Assembly: GCA_021782105.1 (NCBI GenBank)
Contig: JAJXVO010000002.1
Location: forward strand, 1 to 44,095
Direction: 5' to 3'
DNA from: a bacterium
GTDB lineage: Bacteria; Verrucomicrobiota; Verrucomicrobiia; Opitutales; Opitutaceae
DNA: 44,095 nt
How positions within the stretch are numbered: position 1 is the stretch's first letter; each line of letters opens with the position of its first letter. The position numbers and the translations under genes are program-made. The notes under the pieces were generated by a model. That model had not been told where the DNA came from. It did not search any database and saw nothing but the letters and a program-made list of their open reading frames with translations. Positions 1-8,495 of this stretch are shown piece after piece.

Positions 1-311
1 TCCGTGATGACCGCGGAAGTGTCGCCGCCGAGAGCGCGGATCTGGTCGACCAGGCGACGGCCGTTGGCGTCGTCGCCTACGACGCCTGCGAACAGAACGC
101 GTGCGCCCATGGCGAGCAGGTTCAATCCGACGTTTGCGGCGCCGCCGGGCTTGGCTTCCTCCTTCGTCACTTCGACGATGGGAATCGGCGCCTCCGGAGA
201 GATGCGTGACACGCTTCCCCAGACGTACTCGTCGATCATGAGGTCGCCGACGACCAGCAGCCGCAGCGAATTGAACCGATTGATGATTTGGGTGGCCGAG
301 GTTTTATCCAT
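1..311 (-). CDS. hldE: D-beta-D-heptose 7-phosphate kinase (PfkB family), N-terminal part
   Basis: The first 103 residues are visible; the gene runs off the left edge. The protein begins MDKTSATQIINRFNSL and continues with LLVVGDLMIDEYVWG and a SRISPEAPIPIVEV segment, then GGAANVGLNLLAMGA. Together these are the substrate/nucleotide fold of the ribokinase-like (PfkB) RfaE/HldE kinase, which phosphorylates D-glycero-D-manno-heptose 7-phosphate at C1 on the way to ADP-heptose for LPS core. The start lies 16 nt after the hldD stop on the same strand, so the two heptose genes look co-transcribed. Whether the adenylyltransferase domain is fused (HldE) or separate (HldA) cannot be seen. No clear Shine-Dalgarno precedes the ATG. 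Confidence 0.9.
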   Translation of the reverse strand, partial: MDKTSATQIINRFNSLRLLVVGDLMIDEYVWGSVSRISPEAPIPIVEVTKEEAKPGGAANVGLNLLAMGARVLFAGVVGDDANGRRLVDQIRALGGDTSAVIT

Positions 312-327
312 GCGGGGAAAGGGGCTG

Positions 328-1317
328 CTAATCGCCGAGCTTGTGGCCGGTGGCGAGGAAGTTTCGAACGTAGTCGGCGACGGCGTCGCGAAGCGGAGTC
401 ATGGGCCGGGAATAGCCCGAGTCGCGCAGCTTCGAGACGTCGGCCTTGGTGAAATACTGGTATTTGGCCCGGAGCTGCTCAGGCATGTCGATGAAATCGA
501 TGTTGGGCTTGCGGCCCATCGCCGAAAAAATCGCGTCTGCCAGCGAGAGCCAGGTGTTCGCTTCGCCCGATCCGAGATTGAAGAGGCCTGCAGCAGGAAG
601 TCCGACCTCGGCGAAATGAAGTGTCATCTCCACGGCGTCCTTGACGTAGAGGAAGTCCCGCATCTGCTCGCCGTCCTTGTAGTCGGGCCTGTGACTGCGG
701 AAAAGGTTCAGGCGGCCTGTCTCCAGAATCTGAGTATGCGCCTTGCTGACGAGCGAACGCATGTCGCCCTTGTGTTCCTCGTTCGGGCCAAAGACGTTGA
801 AATATTTCACGCCGACGATCTTCGACAGCCATCCCTCGCGCTGAGCGTACAGGTCGAAGAGATGTTTAGAGTAACCATACATATTGAGGGGGCGGAGGCG
901 ATGGAGGTCCTCGTCCCTGTCGTCCATGCCCTGCAGACCGTCGCCGTACGTCGCTGCCGAGGACGCGTAAATGAAACGGGCACCGCGTGCGAGGGCCCAG
1001 GCAGCGAGCTCCTTGGTGAAGGCGGTGTTGTTGTCGGCGAGGTAGGAAGCATTGCGCTCTGTCGTCGAAGAACAGGCGCCGAGGTGGAACACGGTCGAGA
1101 TATCACCCCAGGAGTCGGGCTGGCGCGCGAGTCGCTGGCGGAAATCAGAGGCCTCGATGTAGTCGGCGAACCTGAGGGGCGTCAGATTGCGCCACTTCTC
1201 GTCGTTTCCAAGGATGTCCGTCACAAGAATATCGGAGGCGCCCCGTTGATTGAGGCGCCAGATGAGCGCACTGCCGATGAATCCGGCGCCGCCGGTAACG
1301 AGTATCTTGCCCTGCAT
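328..1317 (-). CDS. hldD: ADP-L-glycero-D-manno-heptose 6-epimerase
   Basis: A 329-residue extended SDR epimerase that makes the L,D form of ADP-heptose for LPS inner core. It opens MQGKILVTGGAGFIGS, the NAD(P)-binding GxxGxxG loop, and carries the SSAATYGDG segment and a YGYSKHLFD (YxxxK) catalytic pair; KYFNVFGPNE is also typical of HldD. I chose the ATG at 1317, directly before the Rossmann strand; the reading frame extends back to a TTG at 1350 but those 11 residues look non-coding. It sits 105 nt after the GT9 gene and 16 nt before hldE on the same strand, a heptose synthesis and transfer set. Family assignment is firm. Confidence 0.95.
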   Translation of the reverse strand: MQGKILVTGGAGFIGSALIWRLNQRGASDILVTDILGNDEKWRNLTPLRFADYIEASDFRQRLARQPDSWGDISTVFHLGACSSTTERNASYLADNNTAFTKELAAWALARGARFIYASSAATYGDGLQGMDDRDEDLHRLRPLNMYGYSKHLFDLYAQREGWLSKIVGVKYFNVFGPNEEHKGDMRSLVSKAHTQILETGRLNLFRSHRPDYKDGEQMRDFLYVKDAVEMTLHFAEVGLPAAGLFNLGSGEANTWLSLADAIFSAMGRKPNIDFIDMPEQLRAKYQYFTKADVSKLRDSGYSRPMTPLRDAVADYVRNFLATGHKLGD

Positions 1318-1422
1318 AGGTGAGATCCAGTTTACGATGCCCGCGTGCAATGCGAGCGGAAAGAGCCGCTTGAGTGGGTACCCTTGGGGAAAATCAGTTG
1401 CGGAGCGAGCCCAGCGGTCCGC

Positions 1423-2289
1423 TCATGAGGACTGGGAGTTCATTCGGTCGCGGACGGTTTGCTCCACTTCGTCGACGGGAATGTCCAGGCAGATGAGATC
1501 GTGGGGGCAGCCTGTATTGAGGCCGCAACCGGCGCATTCTGGCGAGCGGGTGAGGTTGGTGTTGAATGGATAACCGGTTTCGACGGGCCGGGAGCGGCCG
1601 CCGTAAATGATCACGGCCGGTGTCTCCACCGCGGCGGCGACATGCATGAGTCCGGATTCCAGCCCGACGAACAGCGCCGCGCCGGCGATGAGCTCTGCGG
1701 CCTGGATGATCGTTGTCTGCCCGCGCAGGTCTCGGGCGCCGGGCAGGAGCGGGTCCATGATGGTGCCGAGTTGGACGAGCGCAAAATCGGGGGCGATCCT
1801 CTGGACCAGGTCGAGCCAGCGGTCGATGGCCCACTCCTTGGTGTCGGAGGCGTAGCGCGCCCCCCGACAGGAGTTTTGGAGAACGACCAGTTTGGGGTTC
1901 TTCTTTTGGGGCTTGTGCAGGATCAGGCGCGGACGCCAGTCCGCTGGCAGGCTTAGGTCCAGGTGATCAGCCATCTGATCGGCGATGTGCCGAAGGGTGC
2001 CGTTGCGGTAAGGGAGATGAATGATCTCGGTGGAGATCCATGCCCTTTGTTTTGCGTAGTGCCAGCGATCGACGTTCGTCTGCAGAGTGGCGGGGTCGGG
2101 GTTGCCGCGCCACAGCTCCGGCAGATTCGTGAGAATGGGAAGCGGTGCATTGAGCTCACGCGCGCGGTGGGCGATCGCCGTGAGCAGCAATTCGTCGCCA
2201 ATGCCGCCGTTGGCGTAAAACAGCCGCGGGAGTTTCGGACGGCTTATCGTCCAGATTCGGTCGAGAATTCCGTTTAGCACGCGGGACAT
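1423..2289 (-). CDS. Glycosyltransferase family 9 (heptosyltransferase-like)
   Basis: A 288-residue protein with a short GT9 layout. It has LFYANGGIGDELLLTAI near the N-terminus (the GxGDxL loop), a central LVVLQNSCRGARYASDTKEW acceptor-side segment, and the donor-binding region VGLESGLMHVAAAVETPAVIIYG near residue 210. The C-terminus has CAGCGLNTGCPHDLICLDI, the CxxC...CP...Cl.I pattern common in GT9 enzymes. GT9 members transfer ADP-heptose to LPS core, which agrees with hldD and hldE just downstream. The exact acceptor cannot be told. The start at 2289 is preceded by CCTGGAACTCAAA, at best a weak ribosome site. A 266-nt gap separates it from the methyltransferase upstream, so it may have its own promoter. 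Confidence 0.85.
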   Translation of the reverse strand: MSRVLNGILDRIWTISRPKLPRLFYANGGIGDELLLTAIAHRARELNAPLPILTNLPELWRGNPDPATLQTNVDRWHYAKQRAWISTEIIHLPYRNGTLRHIADQMADHLDLSLPADWRPRLILHKPQKKNPKLVVLQNSCRGARYASDTKEWAIDRWLDLVQRIAPDFALVQLGTIMDPLLPGARDLRGQTTIIQAAELIAGAALFVGLESGLMHVAAAVETPAVIIYGGRSRPVETGYPFNTNLTRSPECAGCGLNTGCPHDLICLDIPVDEVEQTVRDRMNSQSS

Positions 2290-2413
2290 TTTGAGTTCCA
2301 GGAGTGACGCCAGACCACGATCAGGGGTAAATGCCGGATTGGAAAATGCGATCCTGGAGTGTCTGTCCGATCGCTATCGGTGAACAGGATACGCAGCGTG
2401 CCGACCATGCCCT

Positions 2414-2551
2414 TCACGGTAGACGTATCCAATCGACGCTGGACTCGCTCGCGGATCGCTCCGGAGTGTAGCGTTTTTCGAACGCCGCAAAGCCTGCTTT
2501 ATCAGTTCCGAAATCCCAGGATGGGCTGAATGGATGCGGTGGCTCCAGCAT
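2414..2551 (-). CDS. Possible 45-residue ORF or gene remnant
   Basis: An open frame starts with ATG 4 nt after the methyltransferase stop and ends at 2414. Its product contains FGTDKAGFAAFEKRYTPERS. The TDK...Y pattern faintly recalls the start of some class I methyltransferases found in surface-polysaccharide clusters, so this may be the stump of a decayed second methyltransferase. It could equally be chance reading through intergenic DNA. The remainder down to the GT9 start (2290-2413) shows nothing I can name. Confidence 0.25.
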   Translation of the reverse strand: MLEPPHPFSPSWDFGTDKAGFAAFEKRYTPERSASESSVDWIRLP

Positions 2552-2555
2552 TCTC

Positions 2556-3236
2556 TTAAGTGGGACTGGAGGGGGTGGTGAATGATTCGCCGCCACGGGG
2601 AAGCTGAAGAAGGGATAGTCCCCAATCGCTGTTGATGGTCACGATGGGATAGCCCTGGAGCCTGAGTTCTTCCATCAACACGGGCACGCGCATGTTCTTG
2701 TCGCGGTATTTTTGGTAGTAAGGAGAGTCGCTGTTGCGGTCCCACATCGTGTCGTGAAAGACAATGATCCCGAAGGGAGCCATCCGAGATGAGATGATCT
2801 CCCAGTCCGTCTTCACTCCTTCGTAGGAGTGGTCCCCGTCGATGAAGGCAAAATCGATTTTTGAGGGTAAATCCTCGGTCGCCTGGCTGGAGGTTTTGCG
2901 GACAATCTCTACTCGGGCGGACAGATCGAGTCTGGCGAGATTGGCCTTCAGGTTCTCGAAGGTATTCTCAGGATCAGTGTCGCTCCAGGAATTGGGAATG
3001 TGTGGATCCACGGCCCAGAGGCGTCCCTTGAGATTGAGCTTGAGCGCGAGGCTGATCAGGCAGGTCGAGTAACCGTGGGCGGAGCCGATCTCGACGCACG
3101 CTTCGGGTTTCATACTCCGGACCAAGCCGTGGAGGAACCAGCCCGAGTCGCCGAGTCCCGACCTGAATTTGAGCTGAGAGAGCTGGTAACGCCGCCACGC
3201 AATATGCAGTTCGTGTTTGAGCCGCCGAAGGTTCAT
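2556..3236 (-). CDS. Class I SAM-dependent methyltransferase (Methyltransf_24 type)
   Basis: A 226-residue enzyme starting MNLRRLKHELHIAWRRYQ. The SAM site is seen as ACVEIGSAHGYSTCLISLAL (motif I, E/D-x-G-x-x-x-G) near residue 50, with LWAVDPHIP as the acidic loop of motif II and DFAFIDGDHSYEGVKTDW, the hallmark of the Methyltransf_24 group, where the DGDH acid can bind a metal. Such enzymes in O-antigen or exopolysaccharide clusters methylate sugars, often as capping steps. The start at 3236 was chosen because upstream codons overlap the end of wzt (stop at 3262). With wzt 25 nt upstream it belongs to the export operon. Its substrate is unknown; a chain-terminating role read by Wzt is inference. 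Confidence 0.85.
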   Translation of the reverse strand: MNLRRLKHELHIAWRRYQLSQLKFRSGLGDSGWFLHGLVRSMKPEACVEIGSAHGYSTCLISLALKLNLKGRLWAVDPHIPNSWSDTDPENTFENLKANLARLDLSARVEIVRKTSSQATEDLPSKIDFAFIDGDHSYEGVKTDWEIISSRMAPFGIIVFHDTMWDRNSDSPYYQKYRDKNMRVPVLMEELRLQGYPIVTINSDWGLSLLQLPRGGESFTTPSSPT

Positions 3237-3261
3237 GGGGTTCGTTCTTTTTTGGGGTCTG

Positions 3262-4527
3262 TTAGGGGCAGGGGGAAGGCGATTGGTCGACGAGGGTCGC
3301 GACGGGGACGCCCTCATCCATGATGAAATGTCCGACGTTGTACTCCTTGCGCAGCTCCCACTGGCCGGGGTGGTTGACCCGCGATTCGCTGCCGAAGACC
3401 AGCGCGTCCGAGAGGTAGTGGTCCGAACCGAACCCGTGAATGGTGGTGCTCAGGTCGAAGCCGTAGTTTCCGGTCGCGAGCCTGGGCATGCGGAGCTTGA
3501 GGGAAAGTTCGTAGACGCCGGCTGCGGCCGGAAGGCGCCATTCTGCGAAGTGGCCGGGTGAATACAGGCCGAGGGTGGTGCCGGCAAGGTCAGTCAGAGT
3601 CGCCTCCACCGAGGCGAGCGGATGCCCGTCGGTTTCCACGAGCAGTTTCAGGAAGGCGAAGTCGCCGCCCGGGAAGGTCGGAGTCTCCATGCCGGACACG
3701 TCGACGAGCGCTGCGCGGAGGATGCTCGCGTGCTGGCCCGAGGTGGACGCCCTGTCCGCTCGCAGGTTCTTCGTGTACAGGTCGATCGACTCGGCGGTGG
3801 GGCCGACAAATTCCATCGTGCCCCGCTTGAGGTAGACGCAGCGGGTGGTGAGCGAGCGGATCGCGTTGATGTTGTGGCTGACGAACAGGATAGTCCGGCC
3901 GCTGTCGGCCACCTCGTTCATCTTGCCGAGGCATTTTTGCTGAAAACCCGCGTCGCCCACGGCCAACACCTCGTCGACGATCAGGATGTCGGGCTCCAGA
4001 TGTGCGGCTACGGCGAAGGCGAGGCGCACGTACATTCCGCTGCTGTAGCGCTTGACGGGAGTGTCGAGAAACTGCTCCACCTCGGCGAACGAGACGATGG
4101 CGTCGAACTTGCGCCGGATCTCCTCCCTGCGCATGCCAAGCAGCGCCCCGTTCAGGAAGATGTTGTCGCGGCCGGTGAGTTCGGGATGAAACCCGGTTCC
4201 CACTTCGAGCAGCGAAGCCACGCGGCCCCTGACTCGGATGGTTCCGTGGGTCGGTTCGGTGATTCTCGAGAGGATTTTCAGGAGGGTCGACTTGCCGGCC
4301 CCATTGCGGCCGATCACTCCGAGCACCTCGCCCTTTTCGACCGAAAAACTGACGTCCTGAAGAGCCCAGAACTCTTCGGTCGTCGACTTTGCGTGCGCGC
4401 GGCCGCGCAACGCGGCAATCAGGCTGCGTCCCTTGTGGGCAAGCTGATCGCGCAGGGTATCGTGCTGCAGATGTCCGAGCTCATAGCGCTTGGAGAGTCC
4501 TTCCACTGATATCGCGAGAGAGGCCAT
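3262..4527 (-). CDS. wzt: Polysaccharide ABC exporter ATP-binding protein (Wzt type)
   Basis: 421 residues. The first ~245 are an ABC nucleotide-binding domain: Walker A GRNGAGKST, signature YSSGMYVRLAFAVAA, Walker B ILIVDEVLAVGD, then the switch region ILFVSHN. Residues ~255-421 form an extra C-terminal domain rich in beta strands, as in Wzt proteins that recognise the non-reducing end of the finished O-polysaccharide before export. It starts 9 nt after the wzm stop, so the two halves of the exporter are co-expressed. The family also includes teichoic-acid exporters (TagH), but the Gram-negative LPS setting favours O-antigen or capsule export. Confidence 0.92.
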   Translation of the reverse strand: MASLAISVEGLSKRYELGHLQHDTLRDQLAHKGRSLIAALRGRAHAKSTTEEFWALQDVSFSVEKGEVLGVIGRNGAGKSTLLKILSRITEPTHGTIRVRGRVASLLEVGTGFHPELTGRDNIFLNGALLGMRREEIRRKFDAIVSFAEVEQFLDTPVKRYSSGMYVRLAFAVAAHLEPDILIVDEVLAVGDAGFQQKCLGKMNEVADSGRTILFVSHNINAIRSLTTRCVYLKRGTMEFVGPTAESIDLYTKNLRADRASTSGQHASILRAALVDVSGMETPTFPGGDFAFLKLLVETDGHPLASVEATLTDLAGTTLGLYSPGHFAEWRLPAAAGVYELSLKLRMPRLATGNYGFDLSTTIHGFGSDHYLSDALVFGSESRVNHPGQWELRKEYNVGHFIMDEGVPVATLVDQSPSPCP

Positions 4528-4536
4528 GGCAGCGTG

Positions 4537-5361
4537 CTAGATGATGTCGGCGAAGCGGCGCTCCGTGTGTCGGAAGTACCACAGTCCGGTTGCGACGAGG
4601 ACGATCCCGACAATGGATGATATCGCGAGCCCGATGGCACTGATCTCGGTGTTTCCTCCAAGGATACACCAGCGGAAGCCCTGGATCATGCCGGTTAGCG
4701 GGTTGAGCGACAGGATCGCGCGCCAGTGAGGAAGGTTGTCGGTTCTGTAGCCGACGGGTGTCACGAAGATTCCGATCTGGAGGATGAACGGGGAGATGAA
4801 GCGGAAGTCGCGGTATTTCACGGTCAGCGCGGTGATCCACAGCCCGGCGCCCAGTGCGATCAACAGGGCGCCAACGATGAAGACCGGCAGCACTGCAAGC
4901 CGCCACGTCGGGAATATTCCATAAAATGCCGCGCAGGGAATCGTCAGCACGAGCGGGACAGACATGTCCACCAAGGCGACGGCCAGCGCCGACAAAGGGA
5001 CTATGAGGCGCGGAAAATAGACCTTGGAGATGAGGTTCGAATTGCTCACGAGACTTCCGCCCGCCCCGCTGAAGGCGGACGAGAATAGCTGCCAGGGGAG
5101 AATGCCGGCCAGGACGAGAAGCGGGTAGGGCACCGATCCGTTGGGCATCTTGGCCAGGGTTCCGAAAACGAACGTCAGAAGGAGCGTTTGGACCAGCGGC
5201 TGGATGAGTGCCCAGGATGCGCCGAGGACGGCCTGTTTGTAGCGTACCTTGACGTCGCGCCAGGCCAGAAAGCCCAGCAGCTCGCGGTAGCGCCAAAGGT
5301 CGCGCCAGTAATGCGCTTCGCTGCGGCCCGCTGAGATGACGACTTCGGGTGCTTCGTTCAT
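4537..5361 (-). CDS. wzm: Polysaccharide ABC exporter permease (Wzm type)
   Basis: A 274-residue ABC-2 membrane protein starting MNEAPEVVISAGRSEAHYWR. The cytoplasmic N-terminus contains LLGFLAWRDVKVRYKQAVLG, the conserved amphipathic stretch of Wzm/TagG/RfbD permeases, followed by about six hydrophobic segments (for example TLLLTFVFGTLA and LVLTIPCAAFYGIFP). The ATG at 5361 overlaps the stop of the upstream glycosyltransferase by 4 nt (ATGA), suggesting [13 protein letters not shown] coupling; longer in-frame starts would run deep into that gene. With wzt it forms the inner-membrane transporter that moves undecaprenyl-linked polysaccharide to the periplasm. Confidence 0.92.
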   Translation of the reverse strand: MNEAPEVVISAGRSEAHYWRDLWRYRELLGFLAWRDVKVRYKQAVLGASWALIQPLVQTLLLTFVFGTLAKMPNGSVPYPLLVLAGILPWQLFSSAFSGAGGSLVSNSNLISKVYFPRLIVPLSALAVALVDMSVPLVLTIPCAAFYGIFPTWRLAVLPVFIVGALLIALGAGLWITALTVKYRDFRFISPFILQIGIFVTPVGYRTDNLPHWRAILSLNPLTGMIQGFRWCILGGNTEISAIGLAISSIVGIVLVATGLWYFRHTERRFADII

Positions 5362-6455
5362 GAGGATCGGGTCGGCGCGGATGACGGTGGCAGTGCGGCG
5401 CGCAGGCGCTCGCGAAATCGAGGGTAGGAAAAATCCCGCACCCGCGCGAGGATCGCATTCGGGTCCCAAGTGTGCCGGAGCCCCTCAACGCAACTCGCAG
5501 CGATGCTGGGAATATCGCCGTAGTCGCAGAGAAGTCCGGATTCTGGCGAGATCACCTCGGGAATGCCTCCGGCGCGGGCGCCGAGACAGGGCCTGCCCTG
5601 AGCCATGGCCTCAAGAAAGACGAGGCCGAAGCCCTCTTTTTTGGAGGGAAGCGCGAAAAGCGTACACTGTTTCAATTGCTGCTGCAATTCTGCGTCACTC
5701 ACGAAACCCAGCATCTGCACACCCTGCTGCAGCCCCAGGTCGTTGGCCAGCTGTCTCAACCGCAGCGCATCGTCCCCGTGGCCGATGATACGCAGGGTCG
5801 CGTCGGGAAATGCACGGCGCACGAGCGGCATTGCCTCGATGAGCGTGTCGATTCCCTTGTAGATATCGGCCTTCGTGAGGCGTGCGACGGTGGTGATCAC
5901 CGGGGACGCGACAGGAGGAGCGACGGAGTCCGCGATCGGAAAATACGCGTCGAGTCCGTTGGGAACGACGACCGCTCGGGCGTCAGGGATCTGAGAAAAC
6001 TCACGCATCTTCTGTCGCGTGTAGTCGCTGATGCAGAGCACGCGGCGTGCGAATCGTAGGGCGGCCTTTTCGGCGGGGGTGAAGGAGCGCCAGACCTCGA
6101 TGCCGTGGGCCACGACGTCGTAGGTGAGCTTCGGGTTGCGGAGCTTCAAGGCGAGGGCCACAGGAAGCTGAGCGACGTGGCCGCAGACCACGTGGTCGCA
6201 ACCCCGTCCATGTTTGAAGGAGGCTCGGATGAACCGCAGCTTGCTTCCGCTGCACACTTCCCAGGAATCGAGTGAGGAATTTGAATATCGCCGGAGGTCT
6301 GTAGAATCGACATCGGTGTCGTTCAAGGCAATCAGGCGCACCTGTCCGGCCTGTTCTTCAGCGATGTCGCAGATCGCCTTGAGGTAGAGCCGGAGGATCC
6401 GGGGGATGCCGCCATTTGTCGTGAAAATCTCGGGGGCAAGAACGAGAGTTCTCAT
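5358..6455 (-). CDS. Glycosyltransferase family 4
   Basis: A 365-residue GT-B enzyme beginning MRTLVLAPEIFTTNGGIPRIL; the NGGIPR loop is the usual acceptor-side glycine loop. The C-terminal half has VITTVARLTKADIYKGID and LRIIGHGDD for donor binding, and KEGFGLVFLEAMAQGRPCLG, the E-x7-E signature of GT4 retaining transferases. It should add a nucleotide-activated sugar to the lipid-linked glycan built by this operon; which sugar cannot be read. Its ATG overlaps the asnB-like stop by 4 nt and its stop overlaps the wzm start by 4 nt, so it is tightly coupled on both sides. An in-frame extension upstream to 6899 is only a shadow of the asnB-like gene. Confidence 0.9.
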   Translation of the reverse strand: MRTLVLAPEIFTTNGGIPRILRLYLKAICDIAEEQAGQVRLIALNDTDVDSTDLRRYSNSSLDSWEVCSGSKLRFIRASFKHGRGCDHVVCGHVAQLPVALALKLRNPKLTYDVVAHGIEVWRSFTPAEKAALRFARRVLCISDYTRQKMREFSQIPDARAVVVPNGLDAYFPIADSVAPPVASPVITTVARLTKADIYKGIDTLIEAMPLVRRAFPDATLRIIGHGDDALRLRQLANDLGLQQGVQMLGFVSDAELQQQLKQCTLFALPSKKEGFGLVFLEAMAQGRPCLGARAGGIPEVISPESGLLCDYGDIPSIAASCVEGLRHTWDPNAILARVRDFSYPRFRERLRAALPPSSAPTRSS

Positions 6456-8341
6456 GGGGAGCTCCGTCGATTGACGAATTGAATTAGGATAGCCAAGCTC
6501 CAGATGCGCGACCATTCGCGTGGATCTTCGGAATCCAGGAAATTGCGCCAGCGCGCTTGCGTGGCGGCCGCGTCGAACAAACCGCACCTGCTGAGGCTGA
6601 GGTCTGAGAAGCTGTCCTCGAGGAACGGGCGAAGCTCGTGCTTCATCCACACCGAGAACGGGAGAATGAAGCCCGATTTGCGCCGCTTGAGCAGCGCCGG
6701 GGGAATCAGGTCTGCGACGGCCTCGGCAAGTGGCAGCTTGGGCCTGCGTGCGTTGTACTTGAATTCGGTCGGCTGCCGCCACAGCCATTGGATGAAATTC
6801 CGATCGATGAACGGCACGCGCAGCTCGATCGAATGGCGCATGCTCATGATGTCGCTGTCGTGCAGAAGCACATCGGCCATGTAAGTGCGCAGTTCCCACG
6901 CACTGATCGCATGCGCGGCCGGCTGACCTGCGAGTTCGCGCGACAAAAGCGAGAGTTGGGGATGATACGGCGTGTAGTGCCCCTTGAGTTGCGCCCGCAA
7001 CTCCTCCGAAATCAATGCCGTCTGCACCGGCGTCGAAAACACGCGCCGCTGCATCGCGCCCAGTTCATGGAGGTTCCTGGCATGCTCCAGGAAGTCCGCG
7101 AGCTTGCGCCTCTGGACGTCGCCCGTGCGTAGCCGGCGCAGGATCGTCTTACGCAAGAAATCCGGAAGACTCCACCACATCGGCAACCAGCGGCTCAGCC
7201 GGGGAAGGACCCGGAACGAGGGGTAACTGCCGAACAACTCGTCGCCCCCAAGGCCGGAGAGAGCAACGGTCACGCCGCCCTCCTTCGCCGCCAAACTCGC
7301 GTAGTAGGTGTTGATCCCGTCTCCGGAGGGATGATCGAGAGAGGCAAGGATCTTGTCCATGTCCTCCGCCACGCGCCTTCCAGTCAACAGGAAGGGGTGA
7401 TGCTCGGCTCCGATGTACCGGGCTGTCTCTGCGGCTTCGGTGGCCTCGGAAAAATTGCTCTCTTCGAATTCGATCGAGAAGGTCTTGAGTTTGGAGCCGC
7501 TGATCCGGGTCATCAGGCTCGTGATGACCGCGGAGTCGAGACCGCCGGAGAGGAAGGCACCGACAGGAACGTCCGCGACCACATGAGCCCGGATCGTCTC
7601 CTCGAGGCGGTTGCGCAGCTCCTCGCGAAATTGGTCCCGTGACGTGCAGACGGGGTCATCGAACGTACGATTGAACGTCCACGACGAGGCGATGGTCAGC
7701 ACCTCATCCCTGAAAATGGCGTACTCCCCTGGGCGCAGACTTTTGAGGCCCTGGTAGATGGTCTTGGGCGCTGGAACGGCGAACCATGCGAGGTAGTCGA
7801 GCGCCGCCGCCTGATCGATTTGGAAGTCGACCATTCCCGACGCCAAGATCGCATTTAGCTCGGACGCGAATACCAGACGGCCACCCTCGCGAACATAATA
7901 CAGGGGCTTGATGCCGAAAGGATCCCGAGCGACGAACAGCTCCCGGTCCCGGGCGTCCCAGACCGCAAAGGCATACATCCCTCGAAGGCGGTCCAGTGCG
8001 CAGACTCCCCATCGGACGTAAGCAGCCAGCAGCACCTCGGTATCGCATTGGGTTCGAAACGCGAAACCCAGCGCCTCCAACTCGATCCGCAGGACCGTGA
8101 AGTTGTAGATCGCCCCATTGAAGACGATGGAATATCTCCCGTCCGCGCTGTGCATGGGCTGGTGCCCGTTCGCGGGGTCGAAGATCGCCAAACGCCGCAT
8201 CCCCATAGTGAGCGGCCCGCTGCTCATCGAACCCTCATCGGTCGGTCCGCGATGTAACATGGCCTGGCACATCCGGCCCACCGCGCGCTCACGCCCGTCG
8301 ACAGAGACGGTCGAATCAATCAATCCGGCTATGCCGCACAT
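6452..8341 (-). CDS. asnB: Asparagine synthase-like amidotransferase in polysaccharide operon
   Basis: 629 residues, the usual length of class II glutamine-hydrolysing asparagine synthases. Residue Cys2 (MCGIAGLIDS) is the Ntn-type nucleophile of the glutaminase half, with MLHRGPTDEGS and MRRLAIFD typical of that domain. The synthetase half shows FLSGGLDSAVITSL, the PP-loop that binds ATP, near residue 265, and ALSGLGGDELFGSYP. Both active sites look intact. As the first gene of a surface-glycan operon it may amidate a sugar carboxylate rather than aspartate, which is known for AsnB paralogues in O-antigen clusters; real asparagine synthesis is also possible. It is the promoter-proximal gene, downstream of the palindrome at 8453. 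Confidence 0.88.
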   Translation of the reverse strand: MCGIAGLIDSTVSVDGRERAVGRMCQAMLHRGPTDEGSMSSGPLTMGMRRLAIFDPANGHQPMHSADGRYSIVFNGAIYNFTVLRIELEALGFAFRTQCDTEVLLAAYVRWGVCALDRLRGMYAFAVWDARDRELFVARDPFGIKPLYYVREGGRLVFASELNAILASGMVDFQIDQAAALDYLAWFAVPAPKTIYQGLKSLRPGEYAIFRDEVLTIASSWTFNRTFDDPVCTSRDQFREELRNRLEETIRAHVVADVPVGAFLSGGLDSAVITSLMTRISGSKLKTFSIEFEESNFSEATEAAETARYIGAEHHPFLLTGRRVAEDMDKILASLDHPSGDGINTYYASLAAKEGGVTVALSGLGGDELFGSYPSFRVLPRLSRWLPMWWSLPDFLRKTILRRLRTGDVQRRKLADFLEHARNLHELGAMQRRVFSTPVQTALISEELRAQLKGHYTPYHPQLSLLSRELAGQPAAHAISAWELRTYMADVLLHDSDIMSMRHSIELRVPFIDRNFIQWLWRQPTEFKYNARRPKLPLAEAVADLIPPALLKRRKSGFILPFSVWMKHELRPFLEDSFSDLSLSRCGLFDAAATQARWRNFLDSEDPREWSRIWSLAILIQFVNRRSSP

Positions 8342-8452
8342 CGAGAGGAGTGGATAAGCCCATGCACGGCTTTGCCCCGTCGCGTCCGACTGAGCGGAGA
8401 CAACCTAGGGGCGTCGGTAGGGTTGGTTGGGGGATCAAACGGGAAGCCGATC

Positions 8453-8468
8453 TAGGGTAATTACCCTA
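8453..8468. promoter_or_regulatory. Perfect 16-bp palindrome, candidate operator of the polysaccharide operon
   Basis: The sequence TAGGGTAATTACCCTA is its own reverse complement. It lies about 112 nt before the asnB-like start, next to an alternating TATATATA run. Read on the minus strand, TATATA comes just before the palindrome, so a factor bound here would cover the probable transcription start. Size and symmetry fit a dimeric HTH regulator, for example of the LuxR/NarL class; which factor is unknown. I do not see a good -35 hexamer. Confidence 0.55.
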
Positions 8469-8495
8469 TATATACACGCAAAAAGGCAAGCCTTC

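Noticed and set aside
5358-6899. Longer N-terminus for the GT4 enzyme
   Set aside because: The extra ~148 residues overlap the end of the asnB-like gene and have no fold character; the ATG at 6455 with ATGA coupling is better.
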